This document shows, one piece after another, positions 5,448-5,453 of a DNA stretch of 5,453 nt. The stretch spans positions 1-5,453 of the forward strand of contig JAFPBP010000058.1 in NCBI GenBank assembly GCA_017424085.1. The letters run 5' to 3'. Under the pieces are notes generated by a model. The model was not told where the DNA came from. It did not search any database and was given only the letters and a program-made list of their open reading frames with translations. This stretch comes from Clostridia bacterium (GTDB lineage Bacteria > Bacillota > Clostridia > Oscillospirales > UBA644). Made by a program: the position numbers and the translations under genes. Within the stretch, counting starts at the first letter, position 1. Each line of letters opens with the position of its first letter.

Positions 5448-5453
5448 ATAAAA

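Noticed and set aside
5268..5453. CRISPR array
   Set aside because: The constant part is only about 8 bp, the variable parts are self-complementary rather than spacer-like, the orientation reverses within the array, and no cas gene is near.

Overview
This window looks like a piece of a Bacillota (Clostridia-like) chromosome, probably from a gut or rumen type anaerobe. The evidence is purine-rich Shine-Dalgarno sequences, sigma-A-type promoters close to consensus in an AT-rich intergenic gap, compact operon spacing, and an AraC-family regulator facing a sugar-acid operon. The taxonomic call is inference; no rRNA or other marker gene is present.

Layout. (1) Positions 2-1309 (+) hold the 3' part of a MATE-family multidrug/cation antiporter whose start lies before the window, followed by a strong intrinsic terminator at 1375-1414. 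(2) Positions 1488-4232 (-) hold a compact three-gene operon transcribed in the order dgoA (KDPGal aldolase), dgoK (2-dehydro-3-deoxygalactonokinase), dgoD (D-galactonate dehydratase). (3) Positions 4233-4361 are a divergent control region with two good promoters back to back and a 21-bp-phased direct repeat between them. (4) Positions 4362-5153 (+) encode an AraC-family regulator with an N-terminal cupin domain and a C-terminal double helix-turn-helix, followed by a terminator hairpin at 5170-5201. (5) Positions 5228-5453 carry no gene. They hold a tandem array of small hairpins, each with a different stem but sharing a GATGATAT linker, whose orientation flips in the middle of the array.

How the genes work together. 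DgoD dehydrates D-galactonate to 2-dehydro-3-deoxy-D-galactonate, DgoK phosphorylates it at C6, and DgoA splits the product into pyruvate and glyceraldehyde-3-phosphate. This is the complete lower De Ley-Doudoroff route. The divergent AraC-type protein most likely senses galactonate or a pathway intermediate, activates the operon from sites abutting its -35 box, and represses its own promoter, whose -35 box lies inside the second repeat. No galactonate transporter or galactose dehydrogenase is seen. The MATE gene is separated by its own terminator and has no evident link to the pathway.

The least explained element is the hairpin array at the right end. Its compensating stem changes, orientation-specific triloops and head-to-head arrangement set it apart from CRISPR arrays, attC arrays and simple tandem repeats.
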